A stretch of DNA of 64,000 bases from Octadecabacter antarcticus 307. GTDB lineage: Bacteria; Pseudomonadota; Alphaproteobacteria; Rhodobacterales; Rhodobacteraceae. Under the pieces are notes generated by a model. The model was not told the origin of the DNA. It searched no databases and saw nothing but the letters and a program-made list of their open reading frames with translations. Both the position numbers and the translations under genes were made by a program. Of this stretch, positions 43,257 to 51,445 are shown one piece after another (position 1 is the first letter of the stretch; every line of letters begins with the position of its first letter). The stretch spans positions 1,478,501 through 1,542,500 of the forward strand of contig NC_020911.1 of NCBI RefSeq assembly GCF_000155675.2. The letters run 5' to 3'.

Positions 43257-43324
43257 GGCCAGATACTCCCCAAAATCGGTACTACACTGCAGGGCACTTT
43301 TAGGGGGCGAATCTGAATAATGTG

Positions 43325-44020
43325 TTAGCTGCGCTTAAAAAGGGTGTCCTGCGTGGTTTTACTGCCTTTGAAATCACCGCGTTTTTCGGCCGCCACGGCG
43401 CGCCCTTTCTGGACGCCCGCGCGGGCGGTAACGTCATCGAGCCAGCGTTTCAGATTGGGTTTGTCATCCAGTGTTTGTTGCTGGCCTTGCCAAAGTGATG
43501 CCCAGCCCCAGATCGACATATCGGCGATAGAATAGAAATCACCTGCGACGAATTCATAATTGGTAAGTTGGCGATCCAATACGCCATAAAGGCGTGCAGT
43601 TTCAGTTCGGTAGCGGTCTTTCGCATATGGGATATCCTGCGGCGGATCCATGTTAGGTGCATATTTCAAGAAATGATGCGCTTGTCCGGCCATCGGGCCA
43701 AGGCCGCCCATTTGCCACATCAACCACTGATCAACAGCGATGCGATCCCTCTCTGTTGGTCCGCCGAATTGACCGGTTTTACGCACGAGATATTGCAGGA
43801 TCGCGCCGGATTCAAAGATCGAAATCGGCGCACCGTCTGGCCCGTCTGGATCGGTGATGGCGGGCATGCGATTGTTGGGGGCAACGACCAGAAAATCGGG
43901 CTTGAACTGATCACCTGCACCGATGTCGATCAGATTGACGCGGTAGGGCAGATGCATTTCTTCAAGTGCGATTGTGACTTTCCAGCCGTTGGGCGTGGGC
44001 CAGTAATAGAGATCAATCAT
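43325..44020 (-). CDS. Glutathione S-transferase family protein (nu/Ure2p-like)
   Basis: The 231-residue protein has a thioredoxin-like N-terminal domain (MIDLYYWPTPNGWKVTIALE, LVVAPNNRMPAITDPDG, SIFESGAILQYL) and a helical C-terminal domain (QWLMWQMGGLGPMAGQAHHF, FYSIADMSIWGWASLW). The TPNG start, GxxxxPDF and SGAILxYL blocks resemble the YfcG/Ure2p-like nu class, which often show disulfide reductase activity with glutathione. It stands alone, divergent from the metZ riboswitch region. Confidence 0.9.
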   Translation of the reverse strand: MIDLYYWPTPNGWKVTIALEEMHLPYRVNLIDIGAGDQFKPDFLVVAPNNRMPAITDPDGPDGAPISIFESGAILQYLVRKTGQFGGPTERDRIAVDQWLMWQMGGLGPMAGQAHHFLKYAPNMDPPQDIPYAKDRYRTETARLYGVLDRQLTNYEFVAGDFYSIADMSIWGWASLWQGQQQTLDDKPNLKRWLDDVTARAGVQKGRAVAAEKRGDFKGSKTTQDTLFKRS

Positions 44021-44075
44021 GATGCGGGCTCCTTTGGTGTGACAATGACGGATGGCGAAGTGAGAGCAAGGGGTG

Positions 44076-44104
44076 TTGACGACGTCGCGGGGCGGGCGTA
44101 TCCC
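44076..44104 (+). promoter_or_regulatory. Putative promoter of the metZ riboswitch transcript
   Basis: TTGACG (44076-44081) and TATCCC (44099-44104) are 17 bases apart. A start six to seven bases downstream would place the first transcribed base at the 5' end of the riboswitch. Confidence 0.55.
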
Positions 44105-44109
44105 GAAGT

Positions 44110-44165
44110 CAGTGGCGATTTGTTACCGGATTGCGGGCCACTTAAAAAACTCCGCTAAAAAGGGA
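44110..44165 (+). promoter_or_regulatory. SAM-II riboswitch
   Basis: The sequence follows the SAM-II pattern: AGTGGCGATTTG near 44111, ATTGCGGGCCACTTAAAAAA near 44130, and CGCTAAAAAGG near 44153. Stem P1 is AGTGGC (44111-44116) with GCCACT (44137-44142). A pseudoknot can form between CGGA (44127-44130) and TCCG (44151-44154). It lies directly upstream of metZ, the classical target. SAM binding is expected to shut off expression. Confidence 0.92.
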
Positions 44166-44174
44166 ACGGGTCAG

Positions 44175-44210
44175 CCCCGATACCTTTTGCCGGTGTCGGG
44201 GTTTTGTCGT
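44175..44210 (+). terminator. Intrinsic terminator between SAM-II riboswitch and metZ
   Basis: CCCCGATACC (44175-44184) pairs with GGTGTCGGGG (44192-44201), 10 bp with one T-G pair and a seven-base loop, followed by TTTTGTCGTT. Its place in the leader suggests that the riboswitch can act through transcription termination. Confidence 0.85.
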
Positions 44211-44254
44211 TCTGGAAGAACGCAGATCGAAAACGTCCTAAGAGGATATGTGAG

Positions 44255-45433
44255 ATGAAAAACTGGAAGAAGCGCACCAAAGCAGTGCACGCGGGCACAC
44301 GGCGCAGCCAGTATGGCGAAGTCAGCGAAGCAATTTTTCTGACGCAGGGCTTTGTTTATCCGACGGCTGAAGCCGCCGAAGCGCGGTTTGAAAACCTAGG
44401 CGCCGACGAATTTATTTATGCCCGCTACGGTAACCCCACCGTGCGTATGTTTGAAGATCGCATGGCCGCGTTGATGGACTACGAGGACGCCTTCGCGTGT
44501 TCTTCGGGCATGTCAGCCGTGAGTGGGGCGTTGATGGCCCTGTTGAAGGCGGGCGATCATGTGGTGTCGTCGCGCGCGCTGTTCGGGTCGTGTCTATACG
44601 TGCTTGAGGACATTCTGGCGCGTTTTGGGGTCAACATCACGTTGGTGGACGGCACAGATAATGCCGCATGGGACGCGGCGATTGGGCCTGATACGACGCT
44701 GGTGTTTCTTGAGAGCATTTCAAACCCAACGTTGGAAGTCGTTGATTTACAACATGTTTGCGCCGTAGCACACAAGTCTGGCGCATTGGTCTTGGTGGAC
44801 GATGCAATGGCCACGCCAATCCATTCTTATGCCGCCGATTGCGGTGCCGATATTGCCATCGTGTCGACCACCAAACACGTTGACGGGCAGGGGCGGATGC
44901 TGGGCGGGATCATCACGGGCAGCCGTGATCTGATCCGTGGACCCATCGAAGCATACATGAAACATACGGGCGGTGCGATGAACCCGTTTACCGCGTGGAC
45001 CCACCTTAAGGGATTGGAAACGCTCGATTTGCGGGTCGCTCAGCAATCCGTCACGACAATGGCGATTGCGACTGCGCTGGACAGCCATCCCAAAATCAGC
45101 GCCGTGCGGTATCCGACCCATTCAGCGCACCCGCAGCACGAATTGGCCCGTGCGCAGTCTGACACGGGTGGCACTGTTGTTGCGTTTGAAGTCAAGGGCG
45201 GCAAAGACGCCTGTTTCAAGTTCCTCAATGGGTTGGAATTATTTACGATCTCAAATAACTTTGCTGATGCAAAATCTATCGTCACCCATCCCGCGACGAC
45301 TACGCATCAGCGATTGCCACAAGCACAAAAGGACCTGCTGGGGATTTCGGGCGGCTTGGTGCGGCTTTCGACTGGGCTTGAGGACGCTGGCGATCTGATC
45401 GATGATTTGCTGGCGGCGCTGGACGCGGTCTAG
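44255..45433 (+). CDS. metZ: O-succinylhomoserine sulfhydrylase
   Basis: MetZ (392 residues) is a PLP enzyme of the Cys/Met metabolism family that makes homocysteine directly from O-succinylhomoserine and sulfide. Visible are the start WKKRTKAVHAGTRRSQYGEV, YARYGNPTVRMFEDRMAALM, the SSGMSAVSGALMALL block and the PLP Lys in STTKHVDGQGRMLGG (about residue 206). The close is GLVRLSTGLEDAGDLIDDL. The ATG at 44255 follows an AAGAGGAT RBS; a longer frame from 44204 starts inside the terminator region. It is controlled by the SAM-II riboswitch and terminator just upstream. Confidence 0.94.
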   Translation: MKNWKKRTKAVHAGTRRSQYGEVSEAIFLTQGFVYPTAEAAEARFENLGADEFIYARYGNPTVRMFEDRMAALMDYEDAFACSSGMSAVSGALMALLKAGDHVVSSRALFGSCLYVLEDILARFGVNITLVDGTDNAAWDAAIGPDTTLVFLESISNPTLEVVDLQHVCAVAHKSGALVLVDDAMATPIHSYAADCGADIAIVSTTKHVDGQGRMLGGIITGSRDLIRGPIEAYMKHTGGAMNPFTAWTHLKGLETLDLRVAQQSVTTMAIATALDSHPKISAVRYPTHSAHPQHELARAQSDTGGTVVAFEVKGGKDACFKFLNGLELFTISNNFADAKSIVTHPATTTHQRLPQAQKDLLGISGGLVRLSTGLEDAGDLIDDLLAALDAV

Positions 45434-45533
45434 GGTCGTGATTCGTGCGATTTGAACTGCTGGCGTTCTCGGACGAATGGGGCCATCCTTTTGATCTAAA
45501 GCCGTTCAAAACCCGTATCAGGAGAACGTTAAG

Positions 45534-46712
45534 GTGGAAAAAGACCGCACACATCCCCATTTAGATGTTCTGCGTGCTGTGCCTAAGGGGAATGCGATGA
45601 ATATTCAGTCCAAAGATCTTAATCGTGATTTAACCCATGAAGACGCAGCAGAGGCACTGGCCTTGTTGCGCAACTGGGCGGGGCAGGTGACAGACGAAGA
45701 AGTTGCCGCCCTCGATCCGCTGGTGTCACGTCTGGTGCCGGGCCGTGAGGTATCGAATTACCCCGCACTGGCACGCGCCTACCCCGAAGAATTTGAAGTG
45801 GATGACGTCTATAAGGCGTCAATGCCAGACCTGCAAAACGGTCCCAGCAGCCTGATCAAAGGCGCAAAGCGTGCTATCCAGCATGTCGGGATTAGTAATT
45901 TTCGTCTGCCGATCCGTTTTCATACCCGTGTCGGAAAATCTGTTGGCGATGATCTGACGCTTGAAACATCCGTTACCGGCACTGTCAGCCTTGAGGCGGA
46001 AAAGAAGGGCATCAACATGTCCCGTATCATGCGCACGTTTTACAAACATGCCGAAGAAACGTTCAGTTTTGAGGTCATCGATGCGGCACTCGACGCTTAT
46101 AAGACCGATCTGGACAGTTTCGACGCCCGTATCATGATGCGAATGTCGTTCCCGATGAAGGTGGACAGCCTGCGGTCCGGCCTTGCGGGGTATCAGTATT
46201 ACGACATCGCGCTTGAACTGATTGAAACAGGTGGTCAGCGCAAAAAGATTGTGCACCTTGATTATGTCTATTCATCAACCTGTCCGTGTTCGTTGGAACT
46301 GTCAGAACATGCGCGTCAGTTCCGTGGCCAACTGGCCACGCCACATTCGCAGCGCAGCGTCGCGCGCGTGTCGGTTGAATTGGCCCCTGAGGGTGATGTT
46401 TTATGGTTTGAAGACCTGATTGATATCTGCCGCGCGGCGGTGCCGACAGAAACCCAAGTCATGGTCAAACGCGAAGACGAACAGGCGTTTGCCGAACTCA
46501 ACGCGGCCAATCCGATCTTTGTGGAAGACGCCGCGCGCCTGTTTGCGCAAAAGCTGCAATCAGATGCGCGCGTCGCCGACTACCGCGTCATTGCCAGCCA
46601 TCAAGAAAGCCTGCACAGCCATGACGCCGTGTCTGTGCTGACCGAAGGCACGACGTTTGATGCGGAATCGCTGGACCCACGGTTGTTTGCATCGCTGTTT
46701 CATGTGGGGTGA
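45534..46712 (+). CDS. folE2: GTP cyclohydrolase FolE2 (type IB)
   Basis: FolE2 catalyses the first step of tetrahydrofolate synthesis and substitutes for FolE; many versions use Mn or work when Zn is short. The 392-residue sequence has the QHVGISNFRLPIR block, RIMRTFYKHAEETFSFEVID, YVYSSTCPCSLELSEHARQ (active-site Cys) and FVEDAARLFAQKLQ. The start is GTG at 45534 with AGGAGA eight bases upstream; ATG at 45597 (MNIQSKDL) gives a typical-length protein and is a real alternative. It is followed directly by IS30 debris. Confidence 0.94.
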   Translation: MEKDRTHPHLDVLRAVPKGNAMNIQSKDLNRDLTHEDAAEALALLRNWAGQVTDEEVAALDPLVSRLVPGREVSNYPALARAYPEEFEVDDVYKASMPDLQNGPSSLIKGAKRAIQHVGISNFRLPIRFHTRVGKSVGDDLTLETSVTGTVSLEAEKKGINMSRIMRTFYKHAEETFSFEVIDAALDAYKTDLDSFDARIMMRMSFPMKVDSLRSGLAGYQYYDIALELIETGGQRKKIVHLDYVYSSTCPCSLELSEHARQFRGQLATPHSQRSVARVSVELAPEGDVLWFEDLIDICRAAVPTETQVMVKREDEQAFAELNAANPIFVEDAARLFAQKLQSDARVADYRVIASHQESLHSHDAVSVLTEGTTFDAESLDPRLFASLFHVG

Positions 46713-46772
46713 CGCGACACCGCCGCGAGCGACGCGGGGTCATGCGGGCAACGTCCGCAGTCCGCAGCGCTC

Positions 46773-47049
46773 TCAACTGATCGACGCAACACATGCATTA
46801 AAACGCTCTGCGGGGTCTCTTTTCCAGCGTCATACAAGGCCGCTCATTGAACTCTCAGGCGATGGCACTCGGCGTTGCTTGACTATGTATCGCCAATTCT
46901 GTGCCTTTTGGGACGTACTGCCGCAGTAGACGGTTGGTATGCTCGGTTGTGCTGCGTTGCCACGCATTGCCCCCTTTTGGGATATCGCTTTGCATACCCT
47001 GCCAAGCAGTGGATAACTGCACTGATTTTACCAGCATGGCGACCCTCAC
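46773..47049 (-). mobile_element. IS30-family element remnant, left copy (inverted)
   Basis: On the minus strand the frame encodes GNAWQRSTTEHTNRLLRQYV, then PKGTELAIHSQA. This is the C-terminal catalytic end of an IS30-family transposase (WQRG..NENTNRLLRQYxPKGT). A terminal inverted repeat TCAACTGATCGACGCAACAC is at 46773-46792. The N-terminal two thirds of the transposase are missing. It is the mirror image of the element at 49421-49927: 47 of 51 bases agree between 46763-46813 and the reverse complement of 49887-49937. Confidence 0.82.
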
Positions 47050-47271
47050 GTGGGTTCAGGACACCGGCTTAGATTGGCACTATATTGCGCCTCTCCCCCT
47101 CTCGGCGATGCATGCATCGCCTGTTGGGTAATAGATGAATGCCTCAACGAAACCCTATTTGGGACATTGCATAATGCCCGAGAAACGCTTGATGAATGGC
47201 AGGAGGGTTATAACTGTCGCAGGCCGCATTCAGCATTGGGCAGTGGATCCCACGCAACAATGTCAGACTGA
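47038..47271 (+). mobile_element. IS3-family OrfB remnant
   Basis: Two plus-strand frames carry pieces of an IS3-family DDE transposase: VQDTGLDWHYIAP near 47055-47092, then, after a frameshift and stop, DECLNETLFGTLHNARETLD and EWQEGYNCRRPHSALGSGSH up to 47271. These correspond to the (V/I)xWHYIAPGKPxQN and RDECLNEHLF...YNxxRPHSALG motifs. Everything upstream of the first piece is lost. Confidence 0.75.
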
Positions 47272-47323
47272 GCTGCGCGGTATTGAGCATACGCAACTGT
47301 CTAAATACGACCGTTGCGTGCGT

Positions 47324-47929
47324 TCATTGCATGCCCCGGAAAGCAAGCCGCAACACATTTGCAATGACACCATTAGGGACACCTTCTTTTTGCATACGCA
47401 TCGCCGCCCCGTTTAGGGCGTCATAGAAAAGGGCTGCAACATCGGTCGGGATGTCCGTCCTGAATTCGCCTCTCGACTTTGCCCGTTCGATCCAGGCTGC
47501 GTAATTGCCCAGAACGTCTTGCCGCATCTGATCCACCTTTTCGCGGGTCATTGTGCCCAGTTTGTTGCTTTGGGCGCGCATGGCGACGTGAAGGCACCCG
47601 CTGGGCAAACCAAGTGCTGCGCGGTCTTGAGTCGTAAACGCAATAAGCGCGGCTTGCGCATCTTCAAATTCTTGATCCTGCTGAAGAATTTCAAACAACG
47701 GTTGCAGCGCTAAGGTGCTGTAGACCTCTAACGTCGCCAGCTTAAGGCCATCGTCGCTGCCAAATTCCCGATAAATCCCCGGCTTAGATGCCCCAGTCAG
47801 CGTACAAATCTCTCCGATTGCGACGTCTGTCGGCCCTTTTGCCCAATATTGCATTAGAGCCGTTTGGAGCACATGATCGCGGTTCAGTGTCTTTGGGCGA
47901 CCTCGGACGGGCGGACTCTCCGGCATCAT
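47324..47929 (-). CDS. TetR/AcrR-family transcriptional regulator
   Basis: The 201-residue repressor has an N-terminal TetR helix-turn-helix (GRPKTLNRDHVLQTALMQYW, then IGEICTLTGASKPGIYREFG, about residues 39-58) and a helical ligand domain with the AefR-like ending SRGEFRTDIPTDVAALFYDA. It is divergent from the alpha/beta-hydrolase gene across 98 bases that contain two related inverted repeats, so it probably represses itself and that operon. It lies within the segment bounded by IS30 remnants. Confidence 0.92.
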   Translation of the reverse strand: MMPESPPVRGRPKTLNRDHVLQTALMQYWAKGPTDVAIGEICTLTGASKPGIYREFGSDDGLKLATLEVYSTLALQPLFEILQQDQEFEDAQAALIAFTTQDRAALGLPSGCLHVAMRAQSNKLGTMTREKVDQMRQDVLGNYAAWIERAKSRGEFRTDIPTDVAALFYDALNGAAMRMQKEGVPNGVIANVLRLAFRGMQ

Positions 47930-47986
47930 TTCGTACCTCTTAGTACTTTATAATTGACCTAAATATTACGTACCTCTAGATACGAA
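47930..47986. promoter_or_regulatory. TetR operators and hydrolase promoter
   Basis: Site B, CGTACCTCTAGATACG (47969-47984), is an inverted repeat that overlaps the TAGATA -10 (47977-47982). The -35 is TTGACC (47954-47959), 17 bases away. Site A, TTCGTACCTCTTAGTAC (47930-47946), carries a similar repeat next to the tetR start. Shared half-sites (TTCGTA(C/T)CT) suggest one repressor binds both. Confidence 0.7.
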
Positions 47987-48027
47987 ATAAATCAAACAAG
48001 CGCTAGTCTGCTCAAAGGAGAACACGA

Positions 48028-49002
48028 ATGTCTCAAGATCCAATTGGACTTCTAGGCCGCATGAACGCGGCCAGTTTGATGCTGGTTACGCCAGAGTACT
48101 TCAAGGTGCGGGCCGCGCGCACAAAAGGCGCGTCAAAAATCAGATATGAACCCGCGAACTTCAAAATGAAGCCTGCGTTTATGACACTGGATGGGGTCAA
48201 GATCCGCACTGCAAAAGGCGGCAATCCAGATGGGCCAACCGTCTTGTTCCTAAGCCCCTTACCGCAGAGCATCCTATGTTACGACAAGATTTGGGGGGCA
48301 TTGTCCGACGAGGCCAGCCTGATTGCTCTCGATATGCCCGGTTTTGGGCGTAGCGAAGGCGACATGAGCTACATGACCTTCGCAGCCCAAAGCGCATTTC
48401 TAGAAAAATTTATATTAGAAAAAGGGCTTAGAGATGTCCATATCGTCGCCCCCGACGTCGCTATGCCTGTGGCTTTGCACTATGTGGTACATCGCGACCA
48501 CAGGGCAAAGAGCCTTCTCATTGGTGACGGACCTGGTATTTTACCTTCAACCGACGGCAGTCTCGTTAAGAAGATTGTACATTCTGGTTTCTGGAGGCTC
48601 ATGGTCAACATGACTGGCTCCCGCGCCTTTATCGCGGGCGCGAACCAGCTTGGGTATTTGCATTATCGCCCTAACGCTGAAGAAGTCGCAGACTATGTGG
48701 CGTCCTATTCTGGTCGTATCAGCCAAGTCTCGCAGTATTTTAAAGGCTATCCTGAAGGGTTGAGCGCCATCGACCCGCATCTTGAAACGCTTGATGTGCC
48801 GGTTCATGTGTTTTGGGGCGATCAAGACGCGTTCCTGACGACTGATAACGCTCAGCGGTTGCACAAGCGTATCCCCAAAAGTGCGCTGACGATTTTCAAG
48901 AATTGCGGCCATTTCTGTTACCAAGATCAAGGCGTGGAGTTTACCCAGCTTGTGAGCAAGTGGATCGGCGGCGGATATCGGATGGGTGAAGAGGATGGCT
49001 GA
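48028..49002 (+). CDS. Alpha/beta hydrolase with Asp nucleophile elbow
   Basis: The 324-residue protein is an alpha/beta-hydrolase with the pattern LFLSPLPQSILCYDKIWGAL, SLIALDMPGFGRSEGD, a cap domain, the acid region VHVFWGDQDAFLTTDNAQRL and the terminal His in FKNCGHFCYQDQ. The nucleophile position reads VAPDVAMPVAL, an Asp where lipases have Ser. That points to a haloalkane dehalogenase, fluoroacetate dehalogenase or epoxide hydrolase type of chemistry. The substrate is unknown. A strong RBS (AAAGGAG) precedes the ATG. It is the first gene of a TetR-controlled two-gene unit. Confidence 0.85.
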   Translation: MSQDPIGLLGRMNAASLMLVTPEYFKVRAARTKGASKIRYEPANFKMKPAFMTLDGVKIRTAKGGNPDGPTVLFLSPLPQSILCYDKIWGALSDEASLIALDMPGFGRSEGDMSYMTFAAQSAFLEKFILEKGLRDVHIVAPDVAMPVALHYVVHRDHRAKSLLIGDGPGILPSTDGSLVKKIVHSGFWRLMVNMTGSRAFIAGANQLGYLHYRPNAEEVADYVASYSGRISQVSQYFKGYPEGLSAIDPHLETLDVPVHVFWGDQDAFLTTDNAQRLHKRIPKSALTIFKNCGHFCYQDQGVEFTQLVSKWIGGGYRMGEEDG

Positions 49003-49336
49003 TATCGTCTACGTATCCATCACCGGGCTGCGGCTGAAAAAGGTGTGGCATGCGCCCGTGTTCTGGCGTCATGCAACGGCGTCCATGTCGCAAGCAAAGG
49101 CGGCGGAGGGATGTCTGTCAGCGGACGCGCGCACTATCGACGGTGTGGATCACACCCTCAGCGTCTGGACATCACGCGACGCGATGCGGGCGTATCTCAC
49201 AAAGGGAGCACACCTGAATGCTATGAAAACGTTCAAGAGGATCGCAACGGGTAAGGTTTATGGCTTTGAGACTGCGACTGTTCCCGACTGGCCGCAGGTT
49301 CACAGGCTTTGGTTAGATGAAGGCAAGAATGTTTGA
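48995..49336 (+). CDS. Small ABM/DUF3291-like protein
   Basis: The 113-residue protein begins MADIVYVSITGLRLKKVWHA and contains APVFWRHATASMSQAKAAEG, the HTLSVWTSRDAMRAYLTKGA block and HLNAMKTFKRIATGKVYGFE. This is the layout of the dimeric antibiotic-biosynthesis-monooxygenase-like fold (DUF3291 and relatives), which can bind heme or small aromatic molecules. It starts within the last codons of the hydrolase gene (eight-base overlap), so the two are coupled and likely act on the same inducing compound. Confidence 0.7.
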   Translation: MADIVYVSITGLRLKKVWHAPVFWRHATASMSQAKAAEGCLSADARTIDGVDHTLSVWTSRDAMRAYLTKGAHLNAMKTFKRIATGKVYGFETATVPDWPQVHRLWLDEGKNV

Positions 49337-49420
49337 TGGCGTAAAATACTTAATGCCGGCTTATTGCGGGTCAAAAACATTTTCAGCAGATGCAGCATAG
49401 GCCAGTTTTGTCAGGCGGCT

Positions 49421-49927
49421 TCAACCGGTTGACGCAACACTTTAATCTTTTTGAAAAGATGGCGTGTGCCCTATGAAGTACCGTCGCCGCGTGTTTTTCA
49501 CCGGCAAACAGAAGTCGGATATCTGGGATCACTGGCAACGTGGGGGGGGGCGATGAACTCGGCTGGACGTAGGTTTAATCGCTCATTATCGTCGATTTAG
49601 TCGCTCCTTGCACACACTGGTGGCATCCGTCCACCAGACTGGGTGCGGTCTCGTCTCGCTCTGACCCTGATCGACCGCGACGAGACATCACGGGGGCTAT
49701 TCGGGCAGTGGACAGGGTATTGCCAGGCAATGTCCCGAAAAGGGGGCACAAACGAAAACACCAACCGTCTGCTGCGCCAGTACGTCCCAAAAGGCACAGA
49801 TTTGTCGATATATAGCCAAGCAAAGCTGAGTGCCGTCGCCAGACAGTTCAATCAGTGACCTTGTATGGCGCTGGGATACGAGACTCCCGCAGAGCGTTTC
49901 AATGCATGTGTTGCGTCAATCAGTTGA
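49421..49927 (+). mobile_element. IS30-family element, internally deleted right copy
   Basis: Terminal inverted repeats TCAACCGGTTGACGCAACAC (49421-49440) and GTGTTGCGTCAATCAGTTGA (49908-49927) match at 18 of 20 positions. Between them are the transposase start MKYRRRVFFTGKQKSDIWDH (from the ATG at 49473), a HTGGIRPPDWVRSRLALTLI piece, and the C-terminal NENTNRLLRQYVPKGTDLSI. Frameshifts, a nine-G run and an internal deletion remove the catalytic core, so it is dead. It is the inverted counterpart of the left copy. Confidence 0.88.
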
Positions 49928-49993
49928 GACTGCTGCGTAAAGCGGCCATCACGATACTTGACTATCCCCCCCCCTCACGCCAACCGTTACCCC

Positions 49994-51445
49994 ATGTTTG
50001 ACGTGCGTCCCGTAGGATATGTGATTGGCCTTCTGGTCGCGGCTCTTGGGGCCACTATGTTTGCGCCTTTATTGGCCGATTTGGTAGCGGGCAATGGCCA
50101 TTGGCCGGTGTTCTTTGAAAGCGCGGTCATAACCATTTTGGTAGGCGGGCTTGTCGCACTTGCCTGTCAGAATGGCGTGTCCTCAGGGCTGACGATCCGC
50201 CAGACGTTCTTACTGACGACACTTGTTTGGCTGGCATTGCCCTTGTTTGGATCATTGCCATTCATGTTGGGTGGATCAGATCTGGATTTTACCGATGCGT
50301 TCTTTGAGGCGATGTCAGGCCTGACCACAACAGGGGCCACCGTCATAACTGGCATCGAAGGCCTGCCAGAGGGTTTGAAATTGTGGCGCGCGATTATGCA
50401 GTGGCTTGGCGGGATCGGTATCATTGTTGTCGCGATGGTATTTCTACCCGAATTGCGCGTCGGTGGTATGCAGATATTCCGCAGTGAAGCCTTTGATACT
50501 ATGGGTAAAATACTGCCCCGTGCGGCTGAGATTTCGAGCCGAATTTCAGTGATCTATGTCGCGATTACACTGGCCTGCGCGATCTGTTATTCTATTGTGG
50601 GGCTTAATTCATTCGACGCGATCACCCACGCAATGACGACCGTGGCGACGGGGGGGTTTTCGAACTACGACAATTCGTTCGGCGCGTTCGGCGCGGGGCC
50701 TCATTACGTCGCCAGCGTGTTCATGATCCTCGCGGCATTGCCATTTGTGCGATACGTGCAGCTGATTTCGGGCAACGGCGCGAGGCCGTTGTTTCGTGAC
50801 AGCCAAATTCGCACCTTCTTTGCCGTTGTTTTTGTATTGGTGGGTGTGATGACGCTGTGGCTGTGGCGCACGTTCCACGGGGTTGGCGAAATCGGCTTTC
50901 GAGAGGCGCTGTTCAACGTCACTTCCATCATCACGGGGACGGGATTTGCATCGGCTGACTACATGCAATGGGGCCCGTTTGCAGTTACGATGTTCTTCTT
51001 TATTGGCTTGATCGGCGGCTGCGCTGGATCGACCGCCTGTAGTGTCAAAATCTTCCGTTATCAGTTGCTGTTTACATCCATCAAGGCCCAGATCCGCCGC
51101 ATCCATTCGCCCCACGGTATATTCACCCCGCGCTATCAGGGCCGCGCGGTTAGCGATGATGTCCTGAACTCGGTCATGGCGTTTTTCGTGGCATTTATGG
51201 TGGCGATTGGTGTGGTCGGCGTGGCGTTGGCGTTTACGGGGCTGGATTTCATCACATCGATTTCAGGCGCGGCATCGGCTTTGGCGAATGTGGGGCCGGG
51301 TTTGGGCACTGAAATCGGGCCGGCTGGCAATTTTGCGGGCTTGAACGATACTGCCAAATGGATTTTGGCGATCGCGATGTTGGTGGGCCGGCTTGAGATT
51401 ATGGCCGTGTTTACCATCCTCAGTTGGCATTTCTGGAGAGAATAA
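49994..51445 (+). CDS. trkH: TrkH-family potassium uptake protein
   Basis: TrkH (483 residues) is the membrane channel subunit of the Trk K+ uptake system; it normally works with cytoplasmic TrkA, which is not in the window. Four pore regions are visible: MSGLTTTGATVITGIE, AITHAMTTVATGGFSNYD, NVTSIITGTGFASADYMQWG and ISGAASALANVGPGLG. The ATG is chosen at MFDVRPVGY; an earlier TTG at 49958 would add a Pro-rich stretch over a nine-C run. The IS30 remnant ends 66 bases upstream, so the native promoter may have been displaced. The stop overlaps the next start (TAATG). Confidence 0.93.
   Translation: MFDVRPVGYVIGLLVAALGATMFAPLLADLVAGNGHWPVFFESAVITILVGGLVALACQNGVSSGLTIRQTFLLTTLVWLALPLFGSLPFMLGGSDLDFTDAFFEAMSGLTTTGATVITGIEGLPEGLKLWRAIMQWLGGIGIIVVAMVFLPELRVGGMQIFRSEAFDTMGKILPRAAEISSRISVIYVAITLACAICYSIVGLNSFDAITHAMTTVATGGFSNYDNSFGAFGAGPHYVASVFMILAALPFVRYVQLISGNGARPLFRDSQIRTFFAVVFVLVGVMTLWLWRTFHGVGEIGFREALFNVTSIITGTGFASADYMQWGPFAVTMFFFIGLIGGCAGSTACSVKIFRYQLLFTSIKAQIRRIHSPHGIFTPRYQGRAVSDDVLNSVMAFFVAFMVAIGVVGVALAFTGLDFITSISGAASALANVGPGLGTEIGPAGNFAGLNDTAKWILAIAMLVGRLEIMAVFTILSWHFWRE

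Noticed and set aside
49337..49420. Possible gene between the ABM-like protein and the IS30 copy
   Set aside because: The 84 bases contain no frame with an RBS or recognisable product; it is taken as junction DNA.
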